Assembly (NCBI RefSeq): GCF_001431295.2
Contig: NZ_LKAJ02000001.1
Location: 2,542,001 to 2,606,000 of the forward strand
Length of the DNA: 64,000 bases
Origin: Candidatus Berkiella aquae
GTDB lineage: Bacteria > Pseudomonadota > Gammaproteobacteria > Berkiellales > Berkiellaceae
Reading direction: 5' to 3'
Shown here: piece by piece, positions 17,661 through 27,134 of the stretch
Position numbering within the stretch: the stretch's first letter is position 1
Layout: each line of letters opens with the position of its first letter
The notes under the pieces: model-generated
The model's database searches: none
The model's input: only the letters and a program-made list of their open reading frames with translations
Told to the model about the DNA's origin: nothing
Made by a program: the position numbers and the translations under genes

Positions 17661-18299
17661 CTAGAATAATTCAATACCACCCGACTTAGAAACTCTTGTA
17701 TCAATAGAGCGAAAATATTGAGTTTCTATCTCTGAAACTTCGGATTTTCTTATGTCTTCTAAATATTTAACCTGGGCTAATCCCGTTTTAGGATAATACA
17801 CAACAATTCTTCCAACATTCCCACCGACATCCTTTGCTTTGACTGAAATATTTTCATTATATAAATATTCTAAAACAAATTTGATATTCTGTTCACTAAC
17901 CTCAGGAGATAAATTAGGGAAGACATTTCCGCCACCAAATACTTTTGCTTCTAACATTCGTCTACGTCCACCCGCTTTTAAAATCTGGTTAATTAGATAT
18001 TCCATTGCCCAATTACCGTATCGCGTAGCATCACTAACAATGGATTCTTTATCGTAAATGGAACCTTTTAGAGGCAGCATAAAATGATTCATGCCTCCTA
18101 TTCCTAAATGAATATCTCGCACACAAACTGAGACACAAGAACCTAAAACAGTTATAATAGCTTCTTGATTGGTCGTTGCATAAAATTCTCCTGGTTGCAC
18201 TTTTGCCATAGAGATATTACGTTTAAAATCCATATACCGCTGGATTTTTTCAAAGCCAGGCAATGCCTGCGGCAATACGGTTTCGTCATTCGCCTTCAT
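17661..18299 (-). CDS. cheD: Chemoreceptor glutamine deamidase CheD
   Basis: This encodes 212 residues. CheD deamidates receptor glutamines and in some bacteria links to CheY phosphatases. The catalytic signature is clear: Thr50, Cys55 and His72 in TVLGSCVSVCVRD and GGMNHFMLP, followed by KVFGGGNV. The start codon overlaps the end of cheR and has AGAGGG five bases upstream. The C-terminus GGIELF is shared in pattern with the next protein. It is cytoplasmic and acts on the MCP of the same operon. Confidence 0.92.
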   Translation of the reverse strand: MKANDETVLPQALPGFEKIQRYMDFKRNISMAKVQPGEFYATTNQEAIITVLGSCVSVCVRDIHLGIGGMNHFMLPLKGSIYDKESIVSDATRYGNWAMEYLINQILKAGGRRRMLEAKVFGGGNVFPNLSPEVSEQNIKFVLEYLYNENISVKAKDVGGNVGRIVVYYPKTGLAQVKYLEDIRKSEVSEIETQYFRSIDTRVSKSGGIELF

Positions 18300-19150
18300 T
18301 GCACCCTCTGATATATCGTTCTATCAACATATTTTAGTTTATTCTGAATTGAGCTGGGAACAGATTCAGAATGGCCTAAAATTAAGTAACCCTTCACTGC
18401 AAGCAAGTTGCAAAATGTATTAATAATCTGATTCTGTGAAAATCTATCAAAATAAATCATCACATTGCGACAAAAAATAATGTCGAATGGTCCTTGCATT
18501 GGCCAGCCTTCCTTGCACATTAAATTAAAATATTTAAAATATATAATTTTTCTAAACTGGTTATTGATAGAATATGTTTTCGTTTGCGAATCATACAAGT
18601 CAAAATATCTTGCTTTTCTCTTTAAATAACTCGCAGAAATCTGTTCAACGTCTTTATCTTTGTATAAGCCATTCTCAGCCGTTAATAATGCATCAGAATC
18701 GATATCAGTAGCTAAAATTTTAACATCCCAATCTTGAATATCTTTTAAGACATCATTCACAACAAAACTAATAGAATATGGTTCTTCACCTGTTGAGCAA
18801 CCTGCTGACCAAATCCGAATTCTCTTTTTTAACCGATTTCTCTCAATAATTTCTGGCAATAATACTTCTTGCAAATATTCAAAATGATGTTCTTCACGCA
18901 TAAATGAAGTGAAATTAGTCGTTATTGCATTAATAAATTCTCGCTCGGCTTTTGGTTCATGCTGCTCCAAATAATTACAATATTCATCGAAATCATTAAA
19001 ATGATTTTGGCGCAATAGTCGAGAAATTCGACTGTACACCAACGCGGTCTTAGAATCAGACAAATTGATCCCAGTCAATTGGAAAACTTTCTGTTTTAAA
19101 TACTGAAAGTTTTTGTCACTAAACTGAAATTCATTTTCATTAAGATTCAT
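18296..19150 (-). CDS. cheR: Chemotaxis protein methyltransferase CheR
   Basis: This encodes 284 residues from the ATG at 19150; a TTG five codons earlier gives 289. The N-terminal helical domain (to about 85) is followed by the SAM-binding domain with RIWSAGCSTGEEPYSI, LATDIDSDAL and IIFCRNVMIYFD. It methylates receptor glutamates. The MCP upstream ends in the pentapeptide DWKEF, the kind of tail to which CheR docks, so the pair fit together. Confidence 0.92.
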   Translation of the reverse strand: MNLNENEFQFSDKNFQYLKQKVFQLTGINLSDSKTALVYSRISRLLRQNHFNDFDEYCNYLEQHEPKAEREFINAITTNFTSFMREEHHFEYLQEVLLPEIIERNRLKKRIRIWSAGCSTGEEPYSISFVVNDVLKDIQDWDVKILATDIDSDALLTAENGLYKDKDVEQISASYLKRKARYFDLYDSQTKTYSINNQFRKIIYFKYFNLMCKEGWPMQGPFDIIFCRNVMIYFDRFSQNQIINTFCNLLAVKGYLILGHSESVPSSIQNKLKYVDRTIYQRVQ

Positions 19151-19165
19151 CTTTCTATCAAACAA

Positions 19166-21265
19166 TCAGAATTCTTTCCAATCCTGATCGACTCCTTTAC
19201 GTTCGGGTGGAGACATATAAGTTTCTGGTTCAATATTTACATTCATTTTACTTTCAATATTCTTTTTAATTTTAGGCGACGCCGTAAAATTAGCTGTTAC
19301 TTCTTGAGCAACAGCTGTCTGTTCTTCATGAGATTTAATACTTCTAAAAAATTCAATTTGCTTTATAAGCTCTTGAACGCGATCATTGACATTTTCACTA
19401 GTTGCTGCAGTTTCTTCTACTAAAGCGCTATTTTGTTGAGTAATACCGTCCATTTGCGTAATTGCTTTATTTATTTCTTCTAAACCGATTGATTGTTGCG
19501 TTGTTGCACTTGCTATGGAAGAAACTAATTCACTTACTGTGATTGAAGATTTAACAATCTCTTGAAGCGCATCACCTGACTTGTTAACCAATTGTGTACC
19601 GGTATTAATTTTTTCAACACTTTCGGTTATTAATGAATTAATTTCTTTGGCTGCAGTCGAACTTCTTTGAGCAAGATTACGAACCTCTTGAGCCACAACA
19701 GCGAAGCCTCTACCTTGCTCACCAGCTCGAGCGGCTTCAATGGCTGCATTTAACGCAAGTAAGTTAGTTTGAAATGCAATATCATCAATGACACCACTTA
19801 TCTCTGCGATCTTCTTACTGCTCGCATTAATTTGATCCATTGCTGTTACAGCATCATTAACTACGCTACCGCTGGCATTAGCTTGTTTACGGGCATTTTC
19901 AGCCAACTCAGCTGCCCTTTTTGATTGTTCGGCATTTTCTTTTACCGTAATCGATAATTCCTGCATGCTAGCAGCGGTTGAGGCTAAAGAAGAAGCTTGA
20001 GCTTCTGTTCGTTTACTTAAATCTAAGTTACCTTGCGAAATTTCTTCAACGCCTTTGCCTACGGTATTTGATGTTTTTTCAATTTGACCAATTATTTTAC
20101 GGATTTGTGTTTGCATTTTATTAATTGCATGCATTAACAGTCCAAACTCATCTTCTCTATCGGTGGCAAAATTCTGTGATAAATCACCATTAGCCATGAG
20201 TTCTGTGTTGTTAATGAGTCTTTGTACTGCTTGATCAGTTGAACGATAAAATGCTACAAATAATAAGCAAATAATTAAAAACACTGCGGCAAGCGAAATA
20301 CCTGTTTGCGTAATATTCCGATCGATGCTTTGTAATTTACTTTGCTGCTTTTCAATAAAATATTTATACGACAAATCACATAGGACAAAATAATTCTCTG
20401 CATAATGCAACATTTTATTGCTAAAATTTAGATAATTCCCATCCAGTGCAGTAGATTTTAATAGATCTTGGTTAATGGTATTGTTTACTTCGTTATCATT
20501 AACTAAATTCATCTGCGTGCCAAATATCTTAGAAAAATTATTATCAACCGAAATAATAAGATTTGCACTTGATGCTAGTCTAGCATTTTCATAATCTTGC
20601 ATTGCAATCAGACTTTGGAGCAACTCTCTCGTGTTAGAATCGAGTTGTTTATGTAAAATTGCTCGTACTCCAATGTCTCTTAGATAGAAAGTTCTATCTG
20701 CAAGCTGAGGACCATATTTCATAAAAATATCAATTAAATTTGCAGTAATCGGATCAACGTCAAGATCTAGATTTGACTCTTCAACAATAGTTAATAATAA
20801 ATTAGAAGCTAGTTGTGAAATTTCATGGTTACGCGTGTAGACACTAACATCATCTTGATTTAAAGAAGCTTTTAATTTAGACCAATTGGTATCAATTAAT
20901 TGGATATTTTGATTTATTTTTTCTGTTGACCAGCTACGATGATTTAAATCTTTTAAATTCTTTAATGCAGCATCAACTGCACTATCCGTATCACCTTTGG
21001 CATTGTCACTTGCAATATTATTGGATACATTAAAATGGAATTTTCTCGACTCATCTAGTTTTTTCAATAGATCAGACACAGCTTCATAATACTTAGCTTG
21101 TGTTATCTCATCCATCAAAAATTGACGATCTGAGATTTTATTGCTTATGTATATAGCTGATAGTGTAAATAAAGGTATAAATATCACAAAACATAAAAAA
21201 ACAAATCGTTTAGCAAAATTTATTTTTTCCATCATGTGTACGATTGAATTTATAATCATGTTCAT
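19166..21265 (-). CDS. Methyl-accepting chemotaxis protein
   Basis: This encodes 699 residues. A first membrane helix at about 20-42 ([20 protein letters not shown]) and a second at about 333-352 bracket a roughly 290-residue periplasmic domain, helical with no obvious ligand fold. HAMP follows, then the signalling domain with the hairpin tip [20 protein letters not shown] and [18 protein letters not shown]. The C-terminus DWKEF matches the CheR/CheB-tethering pentapeptide pattern. ATG 21265 has AAGGA seven bases upstream. It is the only receptor in the window and probably feeds the CheA of this operon. Confidence 0.9.
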   Translation of the reverse strand: MNMIINSIVHMMEKINFAKRFVFLCFVIFIPLFTLSAIYISNKISDRQFLMDEITQAKYYEAVSDLLKKLDESRKFHFNVSNNIASDNAKGDTDSAVDAALKNLKDLNHRSWSTEKINQNIQLIDTNWSKLKASLNQDDVSVYTRNHEISQLASNLLLTIVEESNLDLDVDPITANLIDIFMKYGPQLADRTFYLRDIGVRAILHKQLDSNTRELLQSLIAMQDYENARLASSANLIISVDNNFSKIFGTQMNLVNDNEVNNTINQDLLKSTALDGNYLNFSNKMLHYAENYFVLCDLSYKYFIEKQQSKLQSIDRNITQTGISLAAVFLIICLLFVAFYRSTDQAVQRLINNTELMANGDLSQNFATDREDEFGLLMHAINKMQTQIRKIIGQIEKTSNTVGKGVEEISQGNLDLSKRTEAQASSLASTAASMQELSITVKENAEQSKRAAELAENARKQANASGSVVNDAVTAMDQINASSKKIAEISGVIDDIAFQTNLLALNAAIEAARAGEQGRGFAVVAQEVRNLAQRSSTAAKEINSLITESVEKINTGTQLVNKSGDALQEIVKSSITVSELVSSIASATTQQSIGLEEINKAITQMDGITQQNSALVEETAATSENVNDRVQELIKQIEFFRSIKSHEEQTAVAQEVTANFTASPKIKKNIESKMNVNIEPETYMSPPERKGVDQDWKEF

Positions 21266-21274
21266 AATATATCC

Positions 21275-22306
21275 TTAACTAACAGCCCCTATGCATTCCA
21301 ACATTTTCTGTGGGATTTTATGCAAAGGTAACACATACTTTATCGCATTCAAGTCAATAGCCACTTTGGGCATGCCCCATACAACAGAAGACTCTTCATC
21401 TTGTGCAATGGTCATAGCACCAGCATTTTTAAGTGCTAACATACCATTTGCGCCATCAGAACCCATTCCTGATAATATGATTCCCACTGAATTATTGCCT
21501 GCCGTTTCTGCAACACTTTTCATCATGACATCAATAGAAGGTTTGTGGCCATTAATGCTAGAAAACTCTCGATATCGTATAAATTTTTCGTTATCTTTTT
21601 GTTCAATTTCAAGATGCAAACCGGTTTTAGCAAGGTAAATATGACCTGGCTTTAATTTTTCACCCTCTTGTGCTTCACTGGCAATTAGCTTTGATGTTTT
21701 ATTAATTTGTTGCGCAAACAAGTCAACAAAACCATTAGGTAAATGTTGAATAACAATGATGGGGGGCATACTCTTAGGTAGAGAATCGAAAATTAGCTTT
21801 AACGCTTCGATACCACCAGTCGATGCACCTATAGCAAATACATAGTTATTTATCGCATCAACACTTGGCGTGCTCTGTAATGGTTTTAATTTATTTTCTT
21901 GATGCAGACATGACGTATTTATCTTCGTATTCGCTGCGTTTTTTATTTTAGCAATGATATCTTGATGGTCACTTTCAAGAATAGGCTTACTAATAACATC
22001 GGTCGCGCCTAATCTAAATGCTTCTATGGTGACTTCACGACAATGTGGCGTAAATACAGAACACATCACGACCGGAAGAGGATGTAGTCTCATTAATTTT
22101 TCTAAAAAAGTTAAACCATCCATCTCAGGCATTTCAACATCTAATATCAACACATCGGGTTTTAGTGTTTTTATAATGCTTCTGGCAACAATGGGATTAT
22201 CGGCTAGCCCAACTACAATGATTTCAGGATCACTATTTAGAATAGCGGATAGCACCGTTTGAATAACAATGGAATCATCAACAATGACAACTTTAATTTT
22301 TTTCAT
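21275..22306 (-). CDS. cheB: Chemotaxis protein-glutamate methylesterase CheB
   Basis: This encodes 343 residues. The receiver domain has Asp56 in LILDVEMPEMDG, and the methylesterase domain carries the catalytic triad Ser162 (IGASTGG), His188 (VIQHLP) and Asp284 (GMGSDGANG). It removes receptor methyl groups and deamidates glutamines once phosphorylated by CheA. Its start overlaps the stop of cheW, implying coupled translation. Confidence 0.93.
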   Translation of the reverse strand: MKKIKVVIVDDSIVIQTVLSAILNSDPEIIVVGLADNPIVARSIIKTLKPDVLILDVEMPEMDGLTFLEKLMRLHPLPVVMCSVFTPHCREVTIEAFRLGATDVISKPILESDHQDIIAKIKNAANTKINTSCLHQENKLKPLQSTPSVDAINNYVFAIGASTGGIEALKLIFDSLPKSMPPIIVIQHLPNGFVDLFAQQINKTSKLIASEAQEGEKLKPGHIYLAKTGLHLEIEQKDNEKFIRYREFSSINGHKPSIDVMMKSVAETAGNNSVGIILSGMGSDGANGMLALKNAGAMTIAQDEESSVVWGMPKVAIDLNAIKYVLPLHKIPQKMLECIGAVS

Positions 22307-22842
22307 GTGTCACTCGTTTCATTTATTGTTCCAGGCAACATATTTAAATTTAACAACTTACTGACATCTAATAAGATCACTAATTTATCTTCTGTATTTT
22401 TTTGTTTAATTGGCACCAATCCTGAAATGTATTCTTGTCCTGATGTATTACAAGCTTCTGGGCGCGGTTGAATCTGGCTAGGATCAATACTATAAACATC
22501 CGATACTGCATCCACGATAACACCCATTCTCTTTTTTAATTTATCTTCTCCCACTTGTATCACAATCAATACTGTCGACCGATTATAAGGAATGGGTTCT
22601 ATCTTAAATCGCTCGCGCAAATCCATAACCGGGATAATATTGCCTCGCAAATTAATGACGCCTTTAATGTATTCTGGTGCAGAGGGAATAGCAGTAACTT
22701 TTTCAAAACCTCGAATTTCTAAAACATGAAGAATATTGACACCATATTCTTCATTATCAAGAATAAAGGTGAAATACTGATTATTTTGCTGAAAACTATT
22801 ATTTGTTTCAGTCTGTTTATCAAAGTCTTGTTGTAATGTCAT
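22303..22842 (-). CDS. cheW: Chemotaxis coupling protein CheW
   Basis: This encodes 179 residues consisting of one CheW domain after a short polar N-terminus. Recognisable segments are FILDNEEYGVNILHVLEI, PEYIKGVINLRGNIIPVMDL and GVIVDAVSDVYSI. It links the receptor to CheA. AGGAG lies six bases upstream of the start. It sits between cheA and cheB. Confidence 0.92.
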   Translation of the reverse strand: MTLQQDFDKQTETNNSFQQNNQYFTFILDNEEYGVNILHVLEIRGFEKVTAIPSAPEYIKGVINLRGNIIPVMDLRERFKIEPIPYNRSTVLIVIQVGEDKLKKRMGVIVDAVSDVYSIDPSQIQPRPEACNTSGQEYISGLVPIKQKNTEDKLVILLDVSKLLNLNMLPGTINETSDT

Positions 22843-22850
22843 ATATACTC

Positions 22851-24818
22851 CTAAGCAACCGTTTTAGACCGAGTTTGCTCTAGACTTTGAATAATTCCTT
22901 CTACATCTAATATAAGTGCAACTGTACCGTCTCCTAATACCGTAGCACCAGATATACCATTGATTTGACCATAATTATTTTCAATATTTTTTATTACCAC
23001 TTGATGTAACTGCAGCAATTCATCAACAACAATGCCATAATATTGTTGGTTTAATTCAACAATCACCAAAAAGTGGTTTTCTAAATCTTGAAAATCATGA
23101 GCAAGATTAAACAATTCATATAAACGAATAATAGGAATAAAATTTCCTCTTAAATTATAAACTTCTATATTATTGCTTATTCTATTGATGGATTGTTTTT
23201 TTATTTTTATTGTTTCTATCATGCTGATAAGCGGTATAATATAAATCGAATCACCAATCTTCACTAATTGCCCATCAACAATCGCAAGCGTTAAAGGCAA
23301 GCGAATCGTAAATATAGTTCCTTTTCCAGAAATCGAAGATACCGTTATCTTACCATTTAATGATTCTATGTTTTTGCGTACGATATCCATCCCCATCCCT
23401 CTACCTGAAATATCAGTTATTTTATCTGCAGTAGAGATTCCAGGGTAAAATATCAATGCATTGATTTCATCATTGGTTAAATTCTCATTTTCTTCAATAA
23501 GCCCTTTTTCTTTCGCTTTACTAATGATTTTCTCTTGATTAAGTCCTTTTCCATCATCGCTTATTCTGATAATAACATTCCCACCCTGATGAAAGGCTTC
23601 CAGCTGCAGTGTTGCCGTTTCAGGTTTATTGCAACGTTTTCTTTCTTGCGGCACTTCAATTCCATGATCAATTGCATTGCGAACAAGATGAATAAGAGGG
23701 TCAACTATTTTTTCTAATAATGTTTTGTCAAGCTCTGTTGTTTCACCTGAAGTTTTCAATTCTATTGATTTACCATATTCTTGACTTAAATCCCTTACCA
23801 TGCGATTAAAGCGATTAAATACATTCCCTATTGGAATCATTCTAATGCTCATTACTTTCTCTTGGAGTTCTCTACAATTTTGCTCTAACTGAGAAAATCC
23901 CCGTTTAAAATTTTCCAGTTTCGTGATGTCAAAATTTCTGAACGTTTCAGCCAACATCAATTGGGTAATCACTAATTCACCAACAATATTAACAAGTTCA
24001 TCAATCTTTTCTAGATTGACTCTTACAGATTGCATATCGCTATTCTTGTTGATATTTAATATGTTCTGATTTTTTTCATTATTTGATTTGGAAGTAGCTT
24101 TGTCGTCAATAGCCTGAAAATGAATGGTACTCTGATCTTCTACCCACTCAAATGCATATTGTCTGATTTCTTCTTCATTCTTATTGGTATCAAGCAAAAT
24201 GTTCCATGCCAAATAGCATTCATCTGGATAGAATTTGTCTAATTCTTGCAATCCGCTAATGTCAACTTCTGATTGTACTTCCCCTAACTCTGCCAACAAT
24301 CTAATAATTCTTAATGGATCATCACCATTTTGAAATATTTTTAAATGTGGCTTGAAATAGATTTTCCATATCTGATCCATTTTTTTTTGTTGAAAGGTAG
24401 GCTCCGCATCGCTTAGTTCTGAATTCTCAGCCGCCTTAATTAATAAATTAATTTCATCTTCGATTTCTTTATGTTTACTGTCTTTGTTTTCTTTATTATT
24501 TTTCTTGTCAGTTAACATATTTCGCAAGCAATCAAGGCTTTTTAATAGTAAATCGATACTTTTTTGATTAAGAAGTATTTCCTTATTTCTGACAATTTCT
24601 AAGTAACTTTCCATCACATGGGTAAATTGTGTTATGTTGGTGAAACCAAACATACCACTACTACCTTTAATAGAATGAGCACAACGAAATATGGTATTAA
24701 TGGTTTCAATATCAACATGTTGCAGATCAGCATTTAAAAGTGCTTGCTCTGCAGTATCTATATTCTCCAAACTATCTTCGAAGAAAACATGATGAAATTT
24801 AGAAATATCTATACTCAT
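22851..24818 (-). CDS. cheA: Chemotaxis histidine kinase CheA
   Basis: This encodes 655 residues. The Hpt (P1) domain has phospho-acceptor His48 in CAHSIKGSSG. A region at about 150-245 resembles the CheY-binding part found in the CheA group with HLKIFQNGDDPLRIIRLLAE. Dimerisation helices lead to the ATPase with VMSIRMIPIGNVFNRF, LIHLVRNAIDHGIE, DDGKGL and GRGMGMDIVRKNI, and a CheW-like P5 domain ends the protein. It should phosphorylate CheY, CheB and possibly the regulator-PP2C protein at the end of the operon. Confidence 0.94.
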   Translation of the reverse strand: MSIDISKFHHVFFEDSLENIDTAEQALLNADLQHVDIETINTIFRCAHSIKGSSGMFGFTNITQFTHVMESYLEIVRNKEILLNQKSIDLLLKSLDCLRNMLTDKKNNKENKDSKHKEIEDEINLLIKAAENSELSDAEPTFQQKKMDQIWKIYFKPHLKIFQNGDDPLRIIRLLAELGEVQSEVDISGLQELDKFYPDECYLAWNILLDTNKNEEEIRQYAFEWVEDQSTIHFQAIDDKATSKSNNEKNQNILNINKNSDMQSVRVNLEKIDELVNIVGELVITQLMLAETFRNFDITKLENFKRGFSQLEQNCRELQEKVMSIRMIPIGNVFNRFNRMVRDLSQEYGKSIELKTSGETTELDKTLLEKIVDPLIHLVRNAIDHGIEVPQERKRCNKPETATLQLEAFHQGGNVIIRISDDGKGLNQEKIISKAKEKGLIEENENLTNDEINALIFYPGISTADKITDISGRGMGMDIVRKNIESLNGKITVSSISGKGTIFTIRLPLTLAIVDGQLVKIGDSIYIIPLISMIETIKIKKQSINRISNNIEVYNLRGNFIPIIRLYELFNLAHDFQDLENHFLVIVELNQQYYGIVVDELLQLHQVVIKNIENNYGQINGISGATVLGDGTVALILDVEGIIQSLEQTRSKTVA

Positions 24819-24820
24819 CG

Positions 24821-25201
24821 TTAACCTTGTTTTTTGAGACCAACAACTTTATTGATAGTATTTATTAATTGCTCTGGATCGAAAGGCTTAACAATCCAAC
24901 CCGTCGCACCTGTTTCTTTACCTTGAATTTTTTTCTCTTTTGATGACTCGGTTGTTAAAACCAATATGGGAATATATTTATATTCTTGCATTTCTCTCAA
25001 TTTTTTTATTAATGTTATGCCATCCATATTAGGCATATTGATATCTGCGAGTATTAAATCAGGAGCCGCATTTTGCTTTGCCCATTCGTATGCTTCTAAT
25101 CCATCAGATTTCTCAATAACTTCAATGCCAGCGCTCTCTAAAGTAAACGCAATCATTTGTCGCATTGATTTAGAATCATCTACCGTAAGAATTCGAATCA
25201 T
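24821..25201 (-). CDS. cheY: Chemotaxis response regulator CheY
   Basis: This encodes 126 residues, a lone receiver domain. The acidic pair is in LTVDDSKSMRQ, the phospho-acceptor is Asp53 in ILADINMPNMDG, the Thr in VLTTESS, and the Lys in WIVKPFDPEQL. It overlaps the preceding STAS gene by four bases (ATGA), which suggests coupled translation. With no flagellar genes nearby its target is not shown; it could serve a flagellar motor encoded elsewhere, a pilus system, or act as a phosphate sink. Confidence 0.9.
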   Translation of the reverse strand: MIRILTVDDSKSMRQMIAFTLESAGIEVIEKSDGLEAYEWAKQNAAPDLILADINMPNMDGITLIKKLREMQEYKYIPILVLTTESSKEKKIQGKETGATGWIVKPFDPEQLINTINKVVGLKKQG

Positions 25202-25509
25202 TTCGATTCTCCTAACAATATTTTTTTCATTCCTGATAATTCAATTTGTTGAAGTAAAAATTCCGATGGACTTGGTTGCCATTGTATTATTCCATTATTT
25301 GATTGCACGCAATTCACCGCATAACAAAGTAATTGCAATCCAGAGCTGTCAATCTCTGTTAATTCACTTGCATCGATAGTGAGTTGCTTTGCATGATATT
25401 GTGCTGTCCATTCTTGATGGCGGGATGCCACGTGATGAATAGTTAAACGCTTACCCATTTTAATAACAGGCATTGTTTCATTACCCTGACTATCAATGGT
25501 TTCCATCAT
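25198..25509 (-). CDS. STAS-domain protein, first gene of che operon
   Basis: This encodes 103 residues. The fold signature is QLTIDASELTEIDSSGLQLL, with the Ser-Ser loop that is phosphorylated in anti-anti-sigma proteins. It leads the chemosensory operon and overlaps cheY by four bases. STAS proteins are partners of PP2C phosphatases such as the one encoded at the far end of the same operon (15914), so the two may form a switch. A lipid-transport MlaB-type role is less likely here because no mla genes are present. Confidence 0.8.
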   Translation of the reverse strand: MMETIDSQGNETMPVIKMGKRLTIHHVASRHQEWTAQYHAKQLTIDASELTEIDSSGLQLLCYAVNCVQSNNGIIQWQPSPSEFLLQQIELSGMKKILLGESK

Positions 25510-25532
25510 TTAATCCAACATTCTTATAAAGA

Positions 25533-25560
25533 ATTACAGTATTCAACATAACAATGCCAA
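25533..25560 (-). promoter_or_regulatory. Possible promoter of the chemosensory operon
   Basis: On the minus strand TTGGCA is followed after 16 bases by TGTAAT, 24 bases upstream of the STAS start codon. The match is moderate; the rest of the 233-base gap to the RhoGAP gene shows no stronger candidate. Confidence 0.35.
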
Positions 25561-25742
25561 AACATCGGGCTTGCTTGCTTATAACATAGACTGCAACCGA
25601 TGGGCACAACGATAGCGCTATAATGAATAAGAGGCTCTATCGCTTATTTTTTATCGGTGTTGGTTTAGTTTGCATTAACTGCAGTTGAAGATTATTTCAT
25701 CTGTTAAAAACATGATTGGAAAAACATCCATGTTTTAGGTGT

Positions 25743-27038
25743 TTACATTTTTCCACCTGGTTTTTTGGGGCGGGTTGCATCTTGACTTAATGTCTTCTCT
25801 AACAATCCTTTAAAATGGTCTAAGCCTCTTTGTTTTGCTAATCCCGCATGTTTTGCTTCTTCTGGTTCAATGCTGGAAGTTTTAGGAACCGGATCAGTGT
25901 TGCCTAATTTTTCACGTTGCTTAAAAAATGCTAGCGCTTTCTTCTTTGGCGATTGCTCTTCTTTATCAAGTTGCGGTACGATAGGCTCGGGGCGAGTTTG
26001 CGATTGTATTGCAGGAGTCAAGGGTGAGTCTTGTTTTATTTCAATTTTAACTTCGGTATCTTGTCGCTGTTTTACCGCTTGCCATGGTGTTGTTTCTGGT
26101 GTTTTTACTTCTGTTTGTGTCTTAACTTCAGGCTGCTTCACTTCTATTTCAACTACTTGTGGCTGTGATTGATTAGTCGTTGATTCATTGCCTTTTCTGT
26201 TTGTCATTCTCTTAAAAAAGCTCGGAATTGACTTGGTAAAGAAATTTTTTACTGCAGGAAGTGCGATTTTAGTAAGCCAGTTCCCAGCAGATTTTAGCAA
26301 AGAACCCAGATTAAAGCCTGATGATGCTTTTGGTTTTGTGGTTGGAGTTACTTGTCTATTGGGTATTTCTTTATGCTGCTGTGATATTTTTGCTGCTGCA
26401 TCCGGATGGGTTTCATCAAAAGTTTTACCATAGATAGATTTACCCTCTGCATTTTGCTTATGAAAGCCCATTGAATCTGTTTTAGTCGAAACACTAGCCG
26501 CTTTACTTAACTCCATTTCTAATGCTACATCAATCTTTGCCATTTTAATAAGCAACGGATTAAAAATGAGAAACATATTGTGAGGAGACATTTTATTGTG
26601 ATCAGATTGTAAGGAAATAAGTCGGCCAATATAAAGTACATTGTGAAGCATTTTTGCTTCTTCAAGATGATTATTTTCAAGGAGTTGTTTAATGGCTTTT
26701 TCAAAATCAAATTGTTGACTAGTCAATTCTTCTTTCAATATTTGAGCTGCTTCATCTGACCATTGCATATTATCGTCCCGCACAAAACGTTTCAATAATC
26801 CTGTCACATTATGATGCTGCTGTATAAACTTTTCTTCATCTTGAAAATTAACAACGGTGGGATCCGCTTTCATTCGTTGATAAAGCTCATCGATTTGAGG
26901 AACCTCACCTGATAACCTGAATATGCCTTCTTCCATGACAAAGTTGTCATTTCCTTCGGCATACTCTATTACCTGTTCAAGAACATAATTTGCTTTTTCT
27001 AACGCAGTCGCTTTTGCCAATGAGATATCATCTACCAT
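25743..27038 (-). CDS. RhoGAP domain protein, candidate effector
   Basis: This encodes 431 residues, with AGAGGG just upstream of the ATG. Residues about 10-190 match a eukaryotic RhoGAP domain: EEGIFRLSGEVPQIDELYQR places the arginine finger at Arg41, HHNVTGLLKRFVRD provides the conserved Lys83/Arg87, and NKMSPHNMFLIFNPLL corresponds to the usual N..L...F.P.LL helix. The second half has a basic amphipathic stretch (LGSLLKSAGNWLTKIALPAV) and a polar Pro/Glu/Lys/Gln-rich tail. RhoGAP proteins switch off Rho GTPases, which bacteria lack, so a host target is likely. It stands upstream of the che operon and is probably transcribed separately. Confidence 0.85.
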   Translation of the reverse strand: MVDDISLAKATALEKANYVLEQVIEYAEGNDNFVMEEGIFRLSGEVPQIDELYQRMKADPTVVNFQDEEKFIQQHHNVTGLLKRFVRDDNMQWSDEAAQILKEELTSQQFDFEKAIKQLLENNHLEEAKMLHNVLYIGRLISLQSDHNKMSPHNMFLIFNPLLIKMAKIDVALEMELSKAASVSTKTDSMGFHKQNAEGKSIYGKTFDETHPDAAAKISQQHKEIPNRQVTPTTKPKASSGFNLGSLLKSAGNWLTKIALPAVKNFFTKSIPSFFKRMTNRKGNESTTNQSQPQVVEIEVKQPEVKTQTEVKTPETTPWQAVKQRQDTEVKIEIKQDSPLTPAIQSQTRPEPIVPQLDKEEQSPKKKALAFFKQREKLGNTDPVPKTSSIEPEEAKHAGLAKQRGLDHFKGLLEKTLSQDATRPKKPGGKM

Positions 27039-27134
27039 GGTACCCTCTGATGATTATTATTACGGTACAGATAATAAATAGATATATTTTTTCGCTAAAA
27101 GTTCCCAAGAAGCGTAGACTTACACGAATTTATA

